Positions 6,576 through 9,234 of a stretch of 9,234 bases of DNA are shown one piece after another; the stretch's first letter is position 1, and each line of letters starts with the position of its first letter. Source of the DNA: Alphaproteobacteria bacterium (GTDB taxonomy: Bacteria; Pseudomonadota; Alphaproteobacteria; UBA2136; UBA6156); contig JADCGN010000032.1 of NCBI GenBank assembly GCA_020249005.1, positions 1 to 9,234 of the forward strand, read 5' to 3'. A program made the translations under genes and the position numbers. Under the pieces are notes generated by a model. That model saw only the letters and a list, made by a program, of their open reading frames with translations, was not told where the DNA came from and searched no databases.

Positions 6576-8504
6576 ATGTGCGGCATAGCAGGCTTTTACG
6601 GCGACTTCGCCCCCGCGTTGCTGGGCCGCATGGCCGCCGCGCTGGCCCACCGCGGGCCCGATGGCGAGGGGCTGTGGCATAGCCCGCAGCATGGCATTGG
6701 CCTGGCGCATCGGCGCCTGAGTATCATCGATCTCTCCACCGCCGCCAGCCAGCCGATGGCGGCGGTGAACGACCGCTACAAGGTGGTATTCAATGGCGAG
6801 ATCTATAACTTCAAAAGCCTCGCGCAAAGCGCCGACCTGCGCGGTTATACCTTTAATCATCACAGCGATACCGCCACCCTCGCACCGCTGTTTGATAAGC
6901 ACGGCCCCGCCATGCTGCACCACCTGGAGGGCATGTTTGCCTTTGCGCTGGCCGATACCCAACAGGGGACGCTGTTCCTCGCGCGCGATCATGCCGGGAT
7001 CAAGCCGCTCTATTACGCCATCACCCCGCACGGGCTGCTGTTTGCCAGTGAGCTAAAAGCGCTCGCCGCCGTCGCCCAGCCGGCGGGGATTGACCTCACG
7101 CCCGATGCCGCCGCGCTGCAAGAATACGTCAGTTTTTTGTGGACGCCTTCGGTGCGCACCCCGGTGCAGGGCATCCGCAAACTGCGGCCGGGGCATCGTA
7201 TCACCCTAAGCCGCGGGCAGGGGGGCAAGGTGGTGGTGAAGCTAGAACGCTGGTGGCAACCGCCGGTGTTTTTGGGGGAAAGCGCCGAGGGAAAAGGGGG
7301 CTACACGCCTGCCGCACTCGCCACGCTGTGGGACGAGATTATCGCCGAACAATGCACCGCCGATGTGCCGCCCGGGGCGTTTCTTTCGGGCGGGGTGGAT
7401 AGCAGCGCCGTGGTGGCCAGCATGGTGGCGACTGGTCATGCGCCGGTGCAGACCTATTGTATTGGCTTTAAAGGCCAGGGCATGGCCGCCGAAGGCTTTG
7501 CCGATGACGCACATTATGCGAACTTGATGGCCAAGCAGGCAGGCGTCCCGTTAAAAACTTTGCAGGTTGAGGTGGATGACACGCTGGCCCAACTGCCGCA
7601 GTTGGCCTGGCTGTTGGATGAACCAACCGCCGACCCAGCCCCGTTGTTTGTCACCGCCATTTCCCAGCAAGCCCGCGCCGATGGGCTGAAACTGTTGATG
7701 AGCGGCACCGGTGGCGATGACGTATTAACGGGCTACCGCCGCCACCAAAGTGCCCGCTTGCGCGAATTGTTGGGGCCCTTGGGAGGAGCTGCCGGAGGCG
7801 TGTGCGGGCTGTTGGCACGCGCGGCACCAGCCGGCGCGCTGCGGCGCCGTCTGGAACGTTTGGGGGGGCTGTTAGGCGGCGCCGAGGAAGCATTTCTGCT
7901 CAACGCGTTCCTCACCAACAGCCAGCCCGACGCGGCCAGTTTGGTGAAGCAGGGCGGCCAACGTGCTGGTGTTTGGGGCGATGAACTCCGGGCCGCGATT
8001 GCCGAAACCCGCGGGTTGCCGCTGGTGGAGCGTCTGCTGCGCGCCGAAAGCGCGGGCTTTTTGCCCGACCATAACCTGAACTACGGCGACAAGGCCGGGA
8101 TGGCGGCGGGGATTGAAATCCGCGTGCCGTTTACCGACCGCCGCTTGCTGCAGTTCATGGCCCAGGTGCCGAGCCGCCAAAAAATGCACGGGCTACAACC
8201 CAAGGCCTTTTTCAAACAAGCCATGCGCGGCCGGGTGCCGGATGAGATTCTGTACCGCAGCAAAACCGGTTTTGGCGCACCGCTGCGTACCTGGTTGCAG
8301 CACAACGGCAAGGCTGTGTTGCAGGAGGTGGTGGAGAATTGTGATGCAACGCGGTTCGACCGCCCCAAGGTGCGGCGCCTATGGCAGCGTACGCTGGCAG
8401 GCGAGGTTGATGGCAGCTACACGGTGCTGGCGGTGGCGCTGATCGAGTGGTGGTTTGCGGAGCTGAAGCAGAGAAGCTCGGGCAGGGCCACAAAACCGCT
8501 TTAA
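6576..8504 (+). CDS. asnB: Asparagine synthase (glutamine-hydrolysing), AsnB type
   Basis: The 642-residue product starts MCGIAGFYG, so Cys2 becomes the N-terminal nucleophile of a class II glutamine amidotransferase after Met removal. HRGPDG (25-30), RRLSIID (46-52), NGEIYNF (73-79) and ARDHAGIKPLYY (136-147) complete that domain. The synthetase half has the ATP-binding PP-loop SGGVDSS (271-277), SGTGGDD (376-382) followed by GYRRH, and RVPFTDRR (516-523). Known chemistry is ATP-dependent amidation of a carboxylate using glutamine nitrogen. Many members of this length sit in surface-polysaccharide loci and probably amidate sugars rather than aspartate. The oxidoreductase in the same operon favours that reading here, so the symbol is a family label. 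No clear ribosome site is seen; coupling to the lipoprotein gene 12 bp upstream is likely. Confidence 0.9.
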   Translation: MCGIAGFYGDFAPALLGRMAAALAHRGPDGEGLWHSPQHGIGLAHRRLSIIDLSTAASQPMAAVNDRYKVVFNGEIYNFKSLAQSADLRGYTFNHHSDTATLAPLFDKHGPAMLHHLEGMFAFALADTQQGTLFLARDHAGIKPLYYAITPHGLLFASELKALAAVAQPAGIDLTPDAAALQEYVSFLWTPSVRTPVQGIRKLRPGHRITLSRGQGGKVVVKLERWWQPPVFLGESAEGKGGYTPAALATLWDEIIAEQCTADVPPGAFLSGGVDSSAVVASMVATGHAPVQTYCIGFKGQGMAAEGFADDAHYANLMAKQAGVPLKTLQVEVDDTLAQLPQLAWLLDEPTADPAPLFVTAISQQARADGLKLLMSGTGGDDVLTGYRRHQSARLRELLGPLGGAAGGVCGLLARAAPAGALRRRLERLGGLLGGAEEAFLLNAFLTNSQPDAASLVKQGGQRAGVWGDELRAAIAETRGLPLVERLLRAESAGFLPDHNLNYGDKAGMAAGIEIRVPFTDRRLLQFMAQVPSRQKMHGLQPKAFFKQAMRGRVPDEILYRSKTGFGAPLRTWLQHNGKAVLQEVVENCDATRFDRPKVRRLWQRTLAGEVDGSYTVLAVALIEWWFAELKQRSSGRATKPL

Positions 8505-8522
8505 ACGGTTTCCGAGAAGGCC

Positions 8523-8556
8523 AAAAAATAAGCAGGAATCCGAAGATTCCTGCTTA
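8523..8556 (-). terminator. UUCG-tetraloop intrinsic terminator for the small minus-strand gene
   Basis: A perfect 12-bp stem (8529-8540 with 8545-8556) closes a 4-base loop that reads TTCG on the minus strand, giving a C(UUCG)G tetraloop. It is followed on that strand by six T residues (8528-8523). It sits 24 bp beyond the stop of the 79-residue gene. It also ends the region downstream of the convergent amidotransferase gene, but the + strand has no T-tail. Confidence 0.88.
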
Positions 8557-8580
8557 CCATGAGCGGTGGTATTGAACCGT

Positions 8581-8820
8581 TCAGCGGGTCCGCATCGCGC
8601 CAGCGCGGGTGCGGCAGCCCAGCCGGGTGAAGTGCGGATTGTTGTTCCGCATCCCGCGGCACGCTGGGTTCTCCGGCGGGATGGCGGCCTGGCTGGTGCG
8701 CGGCGGCGTGGCACCAGCGCGCGGCTGCTGCATCTCCAGCGTCACGGCTGCCGAAGCGGCCGTGCTCATGGCGCCAAGCGCCAACAGGGTGGCAATGCTG
8801 AGGGTATGAATCGTGCGCAT
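8581..8820 (-). CDS. Small exported arginine-rich protein, unknown function
   Basis: The 79-residue product starts at the ATG at 8820, with a good ribosome site (GGGAGA) six bases upstream. Residues 1-24 are a standard signal peptide ending ASA before AVTLEM. The predicted mature part has about 55 residues, with nine Arg, no Lys, two Glu and two Cys (54 and 69). These bracket RGMRNNNPHFTRLG, with TRAGAMRTR at the end. Net charge is about +7, and one disulfide in the periplasm is possible. I do not recognise the family. It has its own terminator and candidate promoter, so it is a free-standing unit. Proper signal, ribosome site and terminator argue for a real gene. Alternatives are a nucleic-acid- or cell-wall-binding protein, or a cationic antimicrobial-type peptide. 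Confidence 0.78.
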   Translation of the reverse strand: MRTIHTLSIATLLALGAMSTAASAAVTLEMQQPRAGATPPRTSQAAIPPENPACRGMRNNNPHFTRLGCRTRAGAMRTR

Positions 8821-8901
8821 GATTGGTCTCCCATAGAGCGCCGTAAAAGCGGGTCTGGCCGAATCGAATGATGGTTCCTGAGTCGGTGACCCAACAAGAA
8901 A

Positions 8902-8930
8902 TGCATACTATGGGCGGTTGGAGCTGACAA
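8902..8930 (-). promoter_or_regulatory. Candidate promoter for the small exported protein
   Basis: On the minus strand TTGTCA (8930-8925) and TATGCA (8907-8902) are 17 bp apart; the first matches TTGACA at five of six positions and the second is weak. Transcription from here would give a leader of about 75 bases. Pattern match only. Confidence 0.4.
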
Positions 8931-8947
8931 GATTGAAAATGAATTCC

Positions 8948-8979
8948 ATGCGTTATATATTCGCATAATAAATATTATG
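8948..8979. promoter_or_regulatory. AT-rich patch with two overlapping inverted repeats
   Basis: ATGCG (8948-8952) and CGCAT (8962-8966) flank a 9-base AT core. CATAATA (8964-8970) and TATTATG (8973-8979) form a second inverted repeat with a 2-base centre, sharing the CAT. They lie in an AT-rich stretch (about 8935-9000) in otherwise GC-rich DNA, upstream of the minus-strand candidate promoter. A regulator-binding site is plausible; nothing identifies the regulator. Confidence 0.4.
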
Positions 8980-9089
8980 TTAAATAAATCAATTTGAAAA
9001 TTCCCCCTCAGGCCCCCCTGCCGTATTTTATGCACTCTTTCCAGTGTTGGATTGATCACCCAGCCCAGCGTTTCTTGCGGTCTGATGGG

Positions 9090-9118
9090 TTGACAAGCCC
9101 GCCACTTCACCCTATCTG
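9090..9118 (+). promoter_or_regulatory. Candidate + strand promoter before the foldable segment
   Basis: A perfect TTGACA (9090-9095) is followed after 17 bp by TATCTG (9113-9118), which matches TATAAT only at its first three positions. A start near 9125 would immediately precede the hairpin-forming segment at 9127-9228. Confidence 0.35.
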
Positions 9119-9126
9119 CAGCGTGT

Positions 9127-9228
9127 GGTTGGGCCATTGGTTAAGTGGCAGAGCATCTCGCTGTTGCACCAAAGGTGCACAGACTCAAAACCCGAGAGTG
9201 CCCACAGCTTGACAGGCTCCCCCCAACC
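9127..9228 (+). other. Foldable, partly tRNA-like segment; identity unknown
   Basis: GGTTGGG (9127-9133) can pair with CCCAACC (9222-9228). Inside, TCTCG (9156-9160) can pair with CGAGA (9193-9197). CTG-T-TGCACC (9161-9170) forms a hairpin with GGTGCACAG (9174-9182) around AAA, with one bulged T. The stretch AAGTGGCAGAGCA (9143-9155) resembles a tRNA D-arm, and CTGTTG (9161-9166) resembles an Asn (GTT) anticodon loop. However, no anticodon stem, T-arm or acceptor stem can be formed in tRNA register. It could be a decayed tRNA, a small structured RNA, or coincidence. Confidence 0.25.
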
Positions 9229-9234
9229 CCTTAA

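Larger units (their letters stand above)
8821..9234. other. Non-coding right end of window
   Basis: No convincing protein gene is seen here. The part next to the small minus-strand gene holds its ribosome site and candidate promoter. The central part is AT-rich with inverted repeats. The segment 8994-9089 shows nothing I can name, apart from C-rich runs at about 9003-9023. From 9090 onward there is a promoter-like box and a foldable segment. A 72-codon + strand open frame (8994-9212) has no coding signs and runs through that foldable segment, so it is left out. Confidence 0.6.

Noticed and set aside
8493..8511. Inverted repeat AAACCG...CGGTTT overlapping the amidotransferase stop codon as a terminator
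   Set aside because: The stem is only 6 bp, the loop holds the stop codon, and no T-run follows.
9131..9204. A functional tRNA-Asn gene
   Set aside because: A D-arm-like stretch and a GTT are present, but the anticodon stem, T-stem and acceptor stem do not pair and there is no TTCRA T-loop.
1..9234. CRISPR array, insertion sequence or transposon ends
   Set aside because: No regularly spaced direct DNA repeats, transposase-like frame or matching terminal inverted repeats were seen. The repeats in the first gene are protein-level and of unequal length.

Overview
The window looks like chromosomal DNA of a high-GC Gram-negative bacterium, most likely an alphaproteobacterium. The pointers are an ELM1-family protein beside an exonuclease VII small subunit, a fused alcohol-dehydrogenase/Gfo-Idh-MocA oxidoreductase, entericidin-type lipoproteins, and GC-rich coding DNA with G/C-ending codons. 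The assignment is an inference from gene families; there is no rRNA or other phylogenetic marker.

Left arm (1-2753, + strand): two adjacent genes of unknown function encode what look like exported proteins. The first runs in from outside the window. It carries four diverged repeats of about 60 residues, a proline/glycine/asparagine linker, three cysteine-paired 'CPxG' units and a Gly/Tyr-rich C-terminal module. The second has a signal peptide, a glycine-zipper hydrophobic stretch and low-complexity Gly/Asn/Thr linkers. The two share a Cys-(3-4 residues)-VPLQAL motif and a similar GYxxG C-terminal module, so they may be a related, co-functioning envelope or surface pair. An intrinsic terminator (2772-2794) closes the unit. 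This is the least explained part of the window.

Middle left (2799-4034, - strand): xseB (exodeoxyribonuclease VII small subunit) is followed after 6 bp by an ELM1-family (DUF1022-type) gene with GT-B-like motifs. They are probably co-transcribed from a candidate promoter very close to the xseB start.

Middle right (4139-8504, + strand): a tight four-gene operon. It holds a 714-residue bi-domain oxidoreductase, two 40-residue entericidin-like lipoproteins and an AsnB-type glutamine amidotransferase/asparagine synthase. The oxidoreductase and amidotransferase together suggest biosynthesis or amidation of a cell-surface sugar. The two small lipoproteins inside this operon are unexpected.

Right end (8505-9234): a strong hairpin with a UUCG tetraloop and U-tail terminates a small minus-strand gene for an exported, arginine-rich protein with two cysteines (8581-8820). 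Its candidate promoter lies about 80-110 bp upstream. Beyond that are an AT-rich patch with two overlapping inverted repeats, a perfect TTGACA box on the + strand, and a 3' segment (9127-9228) that can fold into nested hairpins and superficially resembles the 5' half of a tRNA, although no complete tRNA can be built.
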